Positions 37,113 to 44,688 of a DNA stretch of 64,000 nt are shown one piece after another. The position numbers and the translations under genes are program-made. Each line of letters begins with the position of its first letter. Position 1 is the first letter of the stretch. A model generated the notes under the pieces. The model was given only the letters and a program-made list of their open reading frames with translations. It was not told the DNA's origin and did not search any database. This DNA comes from Natronorubrum sediminis (GTDB lineage: Archaea > Halobacteriota > Halobacteria > Halobacteriales > Natrialbaceae): the NCBI RefSeq assembly GCF_900108095.1, contig NZ_FNWL01000002.1:354748-418747 (forward strand), read 5' to 3'.

Positions 37113-37433
37113 TGCCTTCTCCACGGCCCGTACGGTGCTAGGAAGACTGCATTGCGCAGTTCCTCGTCGAATGCTTCCGTGAGGAGGTCTGGACTGAACT
37201 ACCAGTACGTGAACTGCTGGGAGGACCACTCGCGCTTCAAAACTCTGTATCGACTATTAGACGGTATCGACAATACCGTCGATGTGCACCGGCAGTCCAC
37301 CCCAAAAGATGTCCTCCTTGAACGCCACAGAAACAGCGGCGACACACCGTACGTCGTCATTCTAGACGAAGTAGACCAGCTGGAGGATACCAAGCTGGTT
37401 CAAGAGATAGCGACTGATACCCAGCGCCAGTAG
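37113..37433 (+). pseudogene. Fragment of an Orc1/Cdc6-type replication initiator
   Basis: Starting right after the methyltransferase stop, the frame reads LLHGPYGARKTA, a Walker A in which the second Gly has become Arg, and later YVVILDEVDQLED, the Walker B and following residues typical of archaeal Cdc6/Orc1 AAA+ proteins. A frameshift lies between them: the segment AQFLVECFREEVWTE in one frame continues as YQYVNCWEDHSRFKTLYRLL in another. The N-terminus and everything after Walker B are missing. It is a dead remnant of a plasmid or integrated-element initiator gene. Confidence 0.8.
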
Positions 37434-37580
37434 TCCTGTCCAAGAATCCCCCAATCGAGGACGTCACCCTAAGTTGAGTTCCACACACCGCCCACTCTAC
37501 CGGTGACTGCCACCGTCCTTTGTCCCCAAAGTGAGCCGGCCACTCGACATCACTCAACCCCTGTACGCAGCCAGGTGACC

Positions 37581-37620
37581 GTGTACAGCCTGTACACGAT
37601 TTTCCTGTCTTATAAGAGTA
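37581..37620 (+). promoter_or_regulatory. Palindromic operator and TATA-like box before the recombinase cassette
   Basis: The perfect 17-bp palindrome gtgtacagcctgtacac (37581-37597) is followed by a TATA-like cttataag around 37608-37617. The ATG of the small frame begins at 37641, about 28 nt after the TATA-like box, so a leaderless transcript under repressor control is likely. Confidence 0.5.
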
Positions 37621-37640
37621 TGATTGTTAGGCTACCCTGT

Positions 37641-37820
37641 ATGAGAGACACTGGAGACGACCCGACCGTAACGATCGAACTCGCCATGACAGACGATACG
37701 GGCGAGCCCGGGATACTAACCTAAATCCAATCAATCAGTGTTGAAGACGAACCCACTGATCTGCTGAAACGACACCTTCGATCAGAGCATGGAATAATGG
37801 AGGACGTCCTCAATGAGTGA
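37641..37820 (+). pseudogene. Small gene with an in-frame stop, partner of the recombinase
   Basis: An ATG frame of 59 sense codons is interrupted once by TAA after residue 27 (…GEPGILT). The same frame then continues with acidic, plausible sequence (SVEDEPTDLLKRHLRSEHG) and ends at 37820, overlapping the downstream recombinase start by 8 nt. That overlap is the same as for the intact AbrB/recombinase pair at 49.7 kb, which is why I read it as one gene killed by a nonsense change. Family not recognised. Confidence 0.45.
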
Positions 37821-38545
37821 GACTGTCGCTGCATACGTCCGGTCAAGCACCGAAGGGCAGACAGTCCGACACCAGCGGGACGACATCCGTGACTGGGGCA
37901 ATCGTGAGGACATCAACTCCGACAGCATCGATTGGTACGTAGACTTTGCACAGTCAGGCGCTGATCCTGGGCGCGAGCAATTCGAGGACCTCATCAATTC
38001 GATGCACGCCGGCGCTTACGACGTCGTCGCAGTGTGGGAAATTAGCCGGTTAGCGCGACTTGGAAGCACCTACCAACAGTTTTTCGAGGTGGCAGAGGAG
38101 TCAGAGACGATCGTCCAATCGCAGACGGATGGGTCGATGAAGTCCGTCCCGGTGGGAGCGGGAAACTAATCGCCGACATCTCAGTTGCAGTCGCAGAGGA
38201 AGAACGACGACAACTGATTTTGCGAGTAGAGTCCGGTGTTCGGCGTGCCCGGTCGGAAGGGAAGTGGCTTGGCGAGGAACCGATCGAATTCACACGAAAT
38301 GAAGAGGGATACCTTCGACCGAACCTCTCCCCCAGCGAAGGCGAAGACGGATACCTGAAGTCCGGAACGCGTTCGAAGCGATCGAGACCGGGAGCAGCTA
38401 CCGCGCGGGAGCGCGAAGGGTCAACACGATGCACCAAACCCTCAGCCGCATCCATCAGGACGAGGAACGGCGATCGTGGTATCTCGATGCGACCGCAGAC
38501 GACGAGCGGGTCGAGGAAGCGCTGACCGTCGTTCCTACAAAATAG
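37813..38545 (+). pseudogene. Serine recombinase (resolvase family), frameshifted
   Basis: The first frame encodes a resolvase N-terminal domain: VAAYVRSSTEGQTVRHQRDD, with the nucleophilic Ser near residue 12, and WEISRLARLGST. It stops early at 38169. The continuation KLIADISVAVAEEERRQLIL lies in another frame, and the C-terminal part VRNAFEAIETGSSYRAGARR to the end at 38545 lies in a third. Two frameshifts therefore separate catalytic, linker and HTH regions, so the enzyme is inactive unless recoded. Confidence 0.82.
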
Positions 38546-38590
38546 TACCACACCGTAACTGCAGGCGGCAGCGGCGCCCGGCAGGCAGGT

Positions 38591-38606
38591 GTGGTGTGCA
38601 CACCAC
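38591..38606 (+). repeat. Palindrome gtggtgtgcacaccac, copy 1
   Basis: A perfect 16-bp palindrome also found at 42328-42343, with its 12-bp core at 47525-47536. Perfect symmetry and recurrence within the accessory region suggest binding of a dimeric protein. It lies between the recombinase remnant and the first GTTAAC array. Confidence 0.7.
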
Positions 38607-38644
38607 CGAGGCAGGCGAGACTGTCAACCCCGGAGCACGGGTAT

Positions 38645-38664
38645 CTCACTCGGTACGAGGGGTG
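38645..38664 (+). repeat. 20-bp repeat ctcactcggtacgaggggtg, copy 1
   Basis: Identical to 50045-50064 and nearly identical (3 mismatches) to 42309-42328. In copies 1 and 2 it lies close to the gtgtgcacac palindrome, so the two elements probably belong to one repeat family of the mobile region. Confidence 0.7.
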
Positions 38665-38688
38665 GGTCATGTCGATTGTTCCGGCGTA

Positions 38689-38762
38689 GTTAACTTGTTA
38701 ACTTAAATGTTAACTCACAGGTTAACTCACAAGTTAACCCAGAAGGCAACTCACGAATCAAC
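38689..38762 (+). repeat. Iteron-like array 1: GTTAAC hexamers at 12-bp period
   Basis: Five exact GTTAAC sites begin at 38689, 38697, 38709, 38721 and 38733, the last three steps being 12 bp with consensus gttaactcacaa. Degenerate units (ggcaac at 38745, atcaac at 38757) continue the period. It lies 70 nt beyond the 3' end of the OLD-like gene and is mirrored by array 2 beyond its 5' end. Such phased arrays bind replication initiators, partition proteins or repressors. Confidence 0.75.
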
Positions 38763-38832
38763 ACGCACAGACACGACTATACCTCGGTAAAACCCCTCAA
38801 CAACCGATTTGACCAAGCCAGCAAAACCCTCC

Positions 38833-40770
38833 CTACTCTATGTCGAAGTACTCTCTTGCCTGCCGATCAATTTCGACCAATATCTCACATCGAGCTGGGT
38901 TCACGATGTCTTCACCACTCCCTGCTTTATCAGCAAGCCTCTGAGCAAGAGTGGTCTTTTGAACAGGCGCATACCCCTGTTCTTCACACCATTCCTGCAC
39001 CGCATTATCCCGACCATGATCCGGCAAATTGTCAGGAGTAAGCACCTCACCAATATCATGAAAGCTGTCAGACTGCCAGTACCCCAGCTCCTCATTAACA
39101 GCCTCAACATATACTTCTAAATCAACTAAATCCTCCAAAACTAACGGCTCATCCCGGCCAGCATTATAAGAAAATATCTGTTCCTCATCCACTCCACGTC
39201 CAATCAATCCCTCTTCATACTCGTTCCCTGCCTCATCTCCATCGACAATAAACGCGGTACGCCCGCTCTCAGATAACAAGTCGCCCAGATCATCCGAATC
39301 AGCTGTAGACAAACCAGGCGCAACTTGATACTTTAATTCAGTTCGTCCTGTAGCACCTCTAATCAGCGACGGAAGCAAGATACACTCACACGGGCCTTCC
39401 CCAATCAGCACGTTCCGAGAAACTGTGAACGCAAACGAACTTAACCCCATTGCCATCATCAGAGGAGAGAATCCCTCTCCTTCCCTCCAAAACCCGTTTT
39501 TGATATTGCTCTTTTCTTCATCCTCATCAGGGATAATGGGGCGAATCCCCCTACCCAGATCGGAAGGAAGACATCCTGCGGAATGCGTAGTATAGATCAC
39601 TGTGTTAGCAAGATCCTGCGATTCAAGAACCTCAATAAGGCTTGCCTGAGCGTCATAGCTCAGATGTTGCTCAGCCTCATCAACAAGAAGAACCGGATCT
39701 TCACCTGCATCCTTGGTATTGAGAAACGCCAACAACGCAATAAACCAACGTAACCCATCGCTCCGATCTTCAATTGGCGAATGCCGATGCTCATCTTGCG
39801 TTTGAGTATGTAGGTGCAGAACTGTGTCGTCAATATCTATTACAGGAACTACCTCTTTTTGAACCCATGACTTAGAGAATTCAGATTCCAGCTTCCGAGT
39901 TGCATCGGTTGTGAGTGTATACACACGAGGTCTATCACCGTTTTCCGCAGCTTCAAGCAATTCGTCAAGATCAAGATCTGCTAATTCAGCCAGGTTCTCT
40001 AAAGCATCTGGGTAGTTACCGCTGTGCTTTTCCAAGTCGTACTGGTTTTTCAATTGCCGGTCCTCTTCGGTAAAAGAGATGAATTGCGGTCTTTCCTGTT
40101 TCAAGAGTTCTCTGGCACGGTGAGGAGGACATTGCTTTTCATGTTCTGCCAATTTCTTCAGTTCTTGTCCTACTTTGATAATCTCATTATCGTGTTCTGT
40201 GCTCTCGTCTGATTGCTTGATTACCTCGACAAGGTCTGATCCGAGTTTAGAAATTGTCTCTATCGTGTCGTCCCCGAGATAGTCTTCATCGCTCCTGAAC
40301 ACTTCTTGCAACTTCTTTATCCTACTTGACCTTCTTTTTCTCTTCTTCCTCCCTCCTCTATCGTCCAGCAGTTCAATGCCTTCTATGTTCTCTAAGGATT
40401 TTATTGCATTTCGTCGTGGCTCTAGGTTGTGAGGTAGAGTGGTATCTAGAGCAACGGTTAGATCGCCATCTGCATCCTTTGTGAGAGTCCACTCTGAAAT
40501 GTTCTCAGCTCCCTCAATACTGCTGAGTTTTGCTTGATCATCTTCATCAAGTTTGAACGTAACGGAGAGTTCGGGTTGGCAGTCTTTGTGCCTTGTAGCA
40601 TCGTATTCTGAAATTGGTTCGTCGCTGTTGAGTTCTTCCAATGCATCGAGGAAAGAGCTTTTTCCTGCTTCATTTGTGCCAACCACAGCAATGAGATTCT
40701 CGTTTAGCCGGATATTGGATGGGTCGGCGAAACGCCTGTAGCAGTGAACGCTGGCGTTCCTAAGTTCCAT
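38833..40770 (-). CDS. OLD-like ATPase with C-terminal TOPRIM nuclease domain
   Basis: A 645-residue ABC/SMC-type ATPase. The N-terminal RecF-like part has Walker A GTNEAGKSS at residues 31-39. A charged helical, probably coiled-coil region spans ~150-270, and the Walker B VLLVDEAEQHLS lies near residue 370. The C-terminal third shows TOPRIM motifs NVLIGEGPCEC (Glu) and AFIVDGDEAGNEY (DxD-like), typical of OLD-family nucleases that act in anti-phage defence alone or with a helicase partner. No Gabija-type GajB helicase gene is adjacent, so it looks like a stand-alone OLD. Its base composition is the most A+T-rich in the window, a sign of transfer. Confidence 0.85.
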   Translation of the reverse strand: MELRNASVHCYRRFADPSNIRLNENLIAVVGTNEAGKSSFLDALEELNSDEPISEYDATRHKDCQPELSVTFKLDEDDQAKLSSIEGAENISEWTLTKDADGDLTVALDTTLPHNLEPRRNAIKSLENIEGIELLDDRGGRKKRKRRSSRIKKLQEVFRSDEDYLGDDTIETISKLGSDLVEVIKQSDESTEHDNEIIKVGQELKKLAEHEKQCPPHRARELLKQERPQFISFTEEDRQLKNQYDLEKHSGNYPDALENLAELADLDLDELLEAAENGDRPRVYTLTTDATRKLESEFSKSWVQKEVVPVIDIDDTVLHLHTQTQDEHRHSPIEDRSDGLRWFIALLAFLNTKDAGEDPVLLVDEAEQHLSYDAQASLIEVLESQDLANTVIYTTHSAGCLPSDLGRGIRPIIPDEDEEKSNIKNGFWREGEGFSPLMMAMGLSSFAFTVSRNVLIGEGPCECILLPSLIRGATGRTELKYQVAPGLSTADSDDLGDLLSESGRTAFIVDGDEAGNEYEEGLIGRGVDEEQIFSYNAGRDEPLVLEDLVDLEVYVEAVNEELGYWQSDSFHDIGEVLTPDNLPDHGRDNAVQEWCEEQGYAPVQKTTLAQRLADKAGSGEDIVNPARCEILVEIDRQAREYFDIE

Positions 40771-40907
40771 GGATAGGACTGATTGGGTTCCTTATTAAAG
40801 CTGTTTAACTGGTATTTGTGTTGGATATCTCAGAAGGTTCGTATGATCGCGTTTAGTTATAACTCAGATTTGCACGCTAACCTTGGAGAAGTCCGTAATC
40901 GGCATCA

Positions 40908-41165
40908 TCAATCCTTGCCGTCGCCTACGCGTGACGCTCCTACTTTAACGTGCAAATCTAAGCGGTATAGTAACTCGTACAAGGTGTTTGCTTGCATTTC
41001 GACCCAGTCCTCGCCGCTATGTGTGTCGGCGGGGAGTGCGTCAAGTATCACTCCTCGACAGTCCTTGATGTCGGCGGCGTGCCCGTCGGGGCGACCGTCC
41101 AGCGCGCCGGTGACCTGTAGGCAGGCGTCTGTGCGGAGTTGCCGGGCGGTTTTGTCTCGACTCAT
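40908..41165 (-). CDS. Small hypothetical protein
   Basis: An 85-residue frame beginning MSRDKTARQLRTDACLQV. It contains a helical N-terminus, a central ALDGRPDGHAADIKDCRG stretch and a C-terminal helix (QANTLYELLYRLDLHVK). The longer upstream frame is discarded because its extra residues are irregular. No family is recognised. It lies divergently upstream of nothing obvious and 137 nt from the OLD-like gene, which is also on the minus strand. Confidence 0.5.
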   Translation of the reverse strand: MSRDKTARQLRTDACLQVTGALDGRPDGHAADIKDCRGVILDALPADTHSGEDWVEMQANTLYELLYRLDLHVKVGASRVGDGKD

Positions 41166-41425
41166 TGCTTGCCTCCTCGTGGAGTGGTGTGATCGGCGCA
41201 CGTGAGCAGATTGTCTCGTCGCTGCTCGGTATGGCGTGGATCTGAACTTCGGTGCGGGGCAGTTCTCATTACATTAGGTGCTCGCGGGGGACTCGGATAA
41301 ACCAGCATCACGGTGTCCGGTATTCTCACAAGAGTGGCGATAAACTGTGTAGAATTCAAATATCATCCCGGTTCCACGCTTCGAACCCCCGTGCTTGTTC
41401 GGTGATAGGAGATTTTCGGACAGCC

Positions 41426-41746
41426 TTAGCTGTCGTCGTCCTCGACGTCGTCCGGGTACGGTTCCTTCCACCGCGCCGGGTCGTCGTCCGGATTGTACTC
41501 GACTTCGACATCCTCGTCGGGCCACCCCTCCTCGATATCGTTCGGCCAGTCCTCAACGACCTCCACCGGCGGGGAGTGATCGATCGGAGCGACCCTCAAA
41601 TCGATCTCCAGTGCTCCGTCCCGTTCTGCACTCGGTGAGTGCGTGATCTCTGTAACGGCGACGTCATCGAGCGTCAGATAACCGCGGATCCTCACCGTCA
41701 CGTGCCCGTCCTCCACTGCCTCAATAGTCACATCGTCCCTGTTCAT
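41426..41746 (-). CDS. Small acidic hypothetical protein
   Basis: A 106-residue frame starting MNRDDVTIEAVEDGHVTVRI. The N-terminal half reads as five beta strands (VTIEAVED, VTVRIRGYLTL, VAVTEITHS, LEIDLRVAP) and the C-terminal half is a very acidic, Pro/Trp-rich tail (PDEDVEVEYNPDDDP). Strong halophilic bias and a good start context argue for a real gene. No family is recognised; a small nucleic-acid- or protein-binding role would be speculation. Confidence 0.55.
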   Translation of the reverse strand: MNRDDVTIEAVEDGHVTVRIRGYLTLDDVAVTEITHSPSAERDGALEIDLRVAPIDHSPPVEVVEDWPNDIEEGWPDEDVEVEYNPDDDPARWKEPYPDDVEDDDS

Positions 41747-41948
41747 GACTCGGTATACTCGGTGTGGCCAAAAAAGAGAGGGGGTGCACACTCCCCTATC
41801 GATTTGTTTTGCCGGTTCTTCGATTGGTCACACGTCTGTACTCACACTGAGGGGTGTGTTGCCGGCTCCGCTTACGATTGCTCACATATCGACAACAACC
41901 GGTGAGCCGCGATGGTGTGACCGCGTGCACTAGCGTAATCGTACCGCA

Positions 41949-41994
41949 GTCAACGTGTTAACTTCTGAGTTAACTTCTGAGTTAATTTGTGAAC
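41949..41994 (+). repeat. Iteron-like array 2: GTTAAC hexamers, symmetric spacing
   Basis: Sites gtcaac (41949), gttaac (41957), gttaac (41969), gttaat (41981) and gtgaac (41989) are spaced 8, 12, 12 and 8 bp. Sequence and spacing match array 1, 3.2 kb away on the other side of the OLD-like gene and its two small neighbours. Confidence 0.75.
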
Positions 41995-42066
41995 ATGGTC
42001 TCAACGATCGTAACAAGGTCGTGTAGACAGACAGGCGTATATGACCTAAGTCACTGATAGCAAAAC

Positions 42067-42177
42067 GGGGCGCGCGCCACCGCGCCCCTGAAAACACCTC
42101 TACCGCAGCGACATCGCTGTCGGGGAAACGTTCTGGCGGCCACCACGCCGCCGGACCGTCACGCGCGACGACGGTCC
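42067..42177 (+). other. Three consecutive GC-rich hairpins
   Basis: Perfect stems follow one another within 111 nt: ggggcgcg/cgcgcccc (42067-42088), ggcggc/gccgcc (42135-42152) and ggaccgtc/gacggtcc (42153-42177). They lie in a 979-nt gene-free stretch (41747-42724) between iteron array 2 and palindrome copy 2. A structured RNA, replication origin element or transcription barrier are all possible. Confidence 0.55.
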
Positions 42178-42308
42178 GTGTGGGTCATTGAGTGGCGGTC
42201 ACTTAGTAGCTTAGATACTCATCCACCCCCGGCGGCTCGGGAGTGGTGTGGACGCGGGGGGACACACCGCTATCGATATCTTTTGCTGGTACCGGAGGGT
42301 AGTGTTAG

Positions 42309-42343
42309 CTCACTCGGTATCAGGGGTGTGGTGTGCACACCAC
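42309..42343 (+). repeat. Second copies of the 20-bp repeat and the 16-bp palindrome, fused
   Basis: Positions 42309-42328 match the ctcactcggta...ggggtg repeat with 3 mismatches, and the palindrome gtggtgtgcacaccac follows directly at 42328-42343. About 60 nt upstream, the segment around 42257-42295 resembles 41787-41825 (both contain cacac...ctatcgat...ttttgc...ggt), so a larger unit is duplicated imperfectly. Confidence 0.65.
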
Positions 42344-42724
42344 GTCTGCCGGCGCAAGAAAGCGACTATCTCCACCGTTCCAGACTAAATTGGCCAGGTG
42401 TACGTCAAGAACCATTTTAGAAGACCAGTTGCTGAATATATAGTGGAGTTTATTGTGAAATTATAGATCGGCTTGTTTCTAACTATCTGCGTGTCGTTTC
42501 AAGCATATGCAATAGGACGAGGGTTTATAAGTTACAGAGTAATATCATCAGGTAGGCGACGCCCGAGAATCCCTTGCATCTGTACTCTGACGATGCATAG
42601 ACCTCTCTGGCAAACTAACCCGATACCCAAATCCTTGGTATCATAGTCCATTGCCGACGCGGAGCCAGCGCGTCGTCGGACGTCGCGTGTTCACAGTGCA
42701 GATAGCGGAAAGCACGTGATACTA

Positions 42725-43459
42725 ATGACGGCAAAAAACGAATCCGAGGTTGACGAACGCATAGAACTGAGCGACGAGGACAACTCGTGCTTCGAAACAA
42801 TAGAGGACAAAGCCAGAGAGGCTCTCAAACACAACGACCAAGGTCAGGGCTGTGACGTTGTCGTTCGTGCTCATAACCGCGAATACGACTTGGATCGGAA
42901 TGTGACCGATCACCTCATTAGAACTGACGAGGAGTGGATCGTGGTTAGAACGTGGACTGAGGTTGGCGGCGGAATGAACCTTTCAGTCAAAGATTACGGT
43001 GAAACCCTTCACCTTGATGTACCAGAACTCGATCGGGACCAGGTTACTGACCGTCTCTGCAGCGAAGCACTGGACGCGATTGAAGTCAACCAGGAGGTCG
43101 GGTGGCCGGTCAAACTGTTCACTTCTCTCGTTCGAAACGCGGAAGAGATTGCAGCAGAACTCGTCACCGAGTGGCAGAATGGGGCGGAACACCTCGTCAG
43201 GGAACGAATCTACGACGGGATCGCGGGATGGACAGGACGTACCGCGTGGACCGCACACGAAGAGGAAGCCATGTACATCGAAGCGGAGAGGGTAGCGACG
43301 CAGTTCCTCGACGAGCATGTCACGTGTGATGTGAGTGACGACGTGGAAGCGACTATTCACGAGATTTGTAGACAGGCGCTGTCCAGTGCTGTTGACGATC
43401 ACCGTGACCGTCGAGCCCCACACCTAGACTACGCAGCCGAGGTGGTGCTCACAGAATAA
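42725..43459 (+). CDS. Hypothetical acidic protein of the mobile region
   Basis: A 244-residue protein starting MTAKNESEVDERIELS; a GTG three codons earlier is possible. It is acidic and mostly helical after residue 110 (DRLCSEALDAIEVNQEVG, RNAEEIAAELVTEWQNG, EEEAMYIEAERVATQFL), with an N-terminal part holding beta-prone strands (CDVVVRAHNREYDLD). No membrane segment or catalytic motif is recognised. It stands alone, flanked by gene-free stretches of over 500 nt on both sides. Role unknown. Confidence 0.6.
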   Translation: MTAKNESEVDERIELSDEDNSCFETIEDKAREALKHNDQGQGCDVVVRAHNREYDLDRNVTDHLIRTDEEWIVVRTWTEVGGGMNLSVKDYGETLHLDVPELDRDQVTDRLCSEALDAIEVNQEVGWPVKLFTSLVRNAEEIAAELVTEWQNGAEHLVRERIYDGIAGWTGRTAWTAHEEEAMYIEAERVATQFLDEHVTCDVSDDVEATIHEICRQALSSAVDDHRDRRAPHLDYAAEVVLTE

Positions 43460-43994
43460 CATTACAGCGGTATCCTGCTGTTCGACAACACGGTTCTTTT
43501 CTTACATTGCTCCGGGGACGTCCCGGTAACTAACCGTAGGAGAATTAGAGGGATAAGACAGAGTTGACGAGCCAGGTCGTGCGGTCAGACACACCTTTAT
43601 CGATATGCGTATGATATTTGGTGGCGAGCACACTTACAAACGGGAGTGATGTTCACACTGTGCCCGTGGGTGGAGGAGATAACCACTTCCACTCTATAAA
43701 ACCGGTCAAATTCGCTGAGGAAGCCGGTCTCCCTCAAAATACCAGCAGTTAGCAGAAATACCACCGACGATTCTGTTGTAGGCGCGGTGCACCCCACCAC
43801 AGGTGCACCGCGAACACTCTCTACCTCGGGAAGACTGCCGAACATACTGTCCGGCACTGTCGACACGGGGATTGACTAATATAAAAGCACGTATTCTGAG
43901 ACAGGCAACTCAACGCTCAAGCGGAAGTAAGGCGCGTTCGTCCGTTCACGAGTAGATTCTCGCAAATACATTTCTAAAGAAGAGGGTTTCGACA
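43460..43994 (+). other. Gene-free stretch with a perfect hairpin
   Basis: No convincing gene. It contains the 11-bp inverted repeat cgcggtgcacc/ggtgcaccgcg (43783-43793 and 43802-43812) with an 8-nt loop. A TATA-like tctaaag near 43973 precedes the broken HNH gene by about 22 nt. A minus-strand frame covering the hairpin lacks haloarchaeal character. Confidence 0.5.
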
Positions 43995-44670
43995 GTGCCA
44001 CTTCGAAGTCTCCTGTACGCGTTGTTTGCTGGACCGATGATTCTCAGAGAAGTGAGTGAGCAGCAGTTGGACACGCATCCGGAGTTAGGGTGGAGTCGTG
44101 GAGAGACGGACATGGCGAGACAGCGAGTGAATTTGTTCGGAGAATGGGACTCATTGAGGAGTGAGATGACGTGTTCGTGTTGACAGACGAGGGTCGGTCG
44201 TTCGTCGAGGACGCTGTTGTAGAGTGGAGTGATTCGAGCTGGACACCAGCAATGACCGACGACGGGATGAGTGCTGAGACGTACGAGGCTACAATTAACG
44301 CTCGTGCGGTCGATCCTGAATTCCGGGCGACGGTGATTTCACGGCATGATTGAGAATGCCCGATTTCGGGTGTTGACCATCCCGGGTTGCTGGACGTGGC
44401 GCATGTCCTGTCGTGGAGTGACTTTCCGGAGTACAGAGCAGATTTGGCGAACGTGCTGCCCTAAGTAAGACCCATCACGCTGCGTTCGATCGTGGGCTGT
44501 TTACGATCGATCGAGACTACCGACTGCAAGTGAATCCAGCCTTCGAGACGCAAAGTGAGCTGTTGCAGCAGACAATTATTGAGCGAGTCGGTGAGCATGT
44601 CGGGCTTCCGGGTAAGAGCTTGAATTCGGAGTACCTTGCGCAGCATAATGTGACGCTTGGGTGGGTATGA
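43995..44670 (+). pseudogene. HNH endonuclease, broken by frameshifts and a stop
   Basis: A GTG frame starts PLRSLLYALFAGPMILREV and covers an N-terminal domain until a frameshift near 44160. The next frame gives VFVLTDEGRSFVEDAVVEW and is stopped by TGA at 44351-44353, but continues with CPISGVDHPGLLDVAHVLSW, the Cys/Asp-His region of an HNH nuclease. A one-base loss near 44461 moves the rest (SKTHHAAFDRGLFTIDRDY, ending …TLGWV at 44670) to another frame. Three lesions make it non-functional. The parent family is the small haloarchaeal HNH restriction-like endonucleases. Confidence 0.82.
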
Positions 44671-44688
44671 TAGTCGCGGTGTGACCGA

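Noticed and set aside
38689-38762. CRISPR-like array
   Set aside because: Repeat units are only 6-12 bp with no unique spacers of CRISPR length, and no cas genes are in the window.
43597-43866. 89-codon minus-strand frame over the 43.8 kb hairpin
   Set aside because: It covers a perfect inverted repeat, is not acidic and has no haloarchaeal codon bias.
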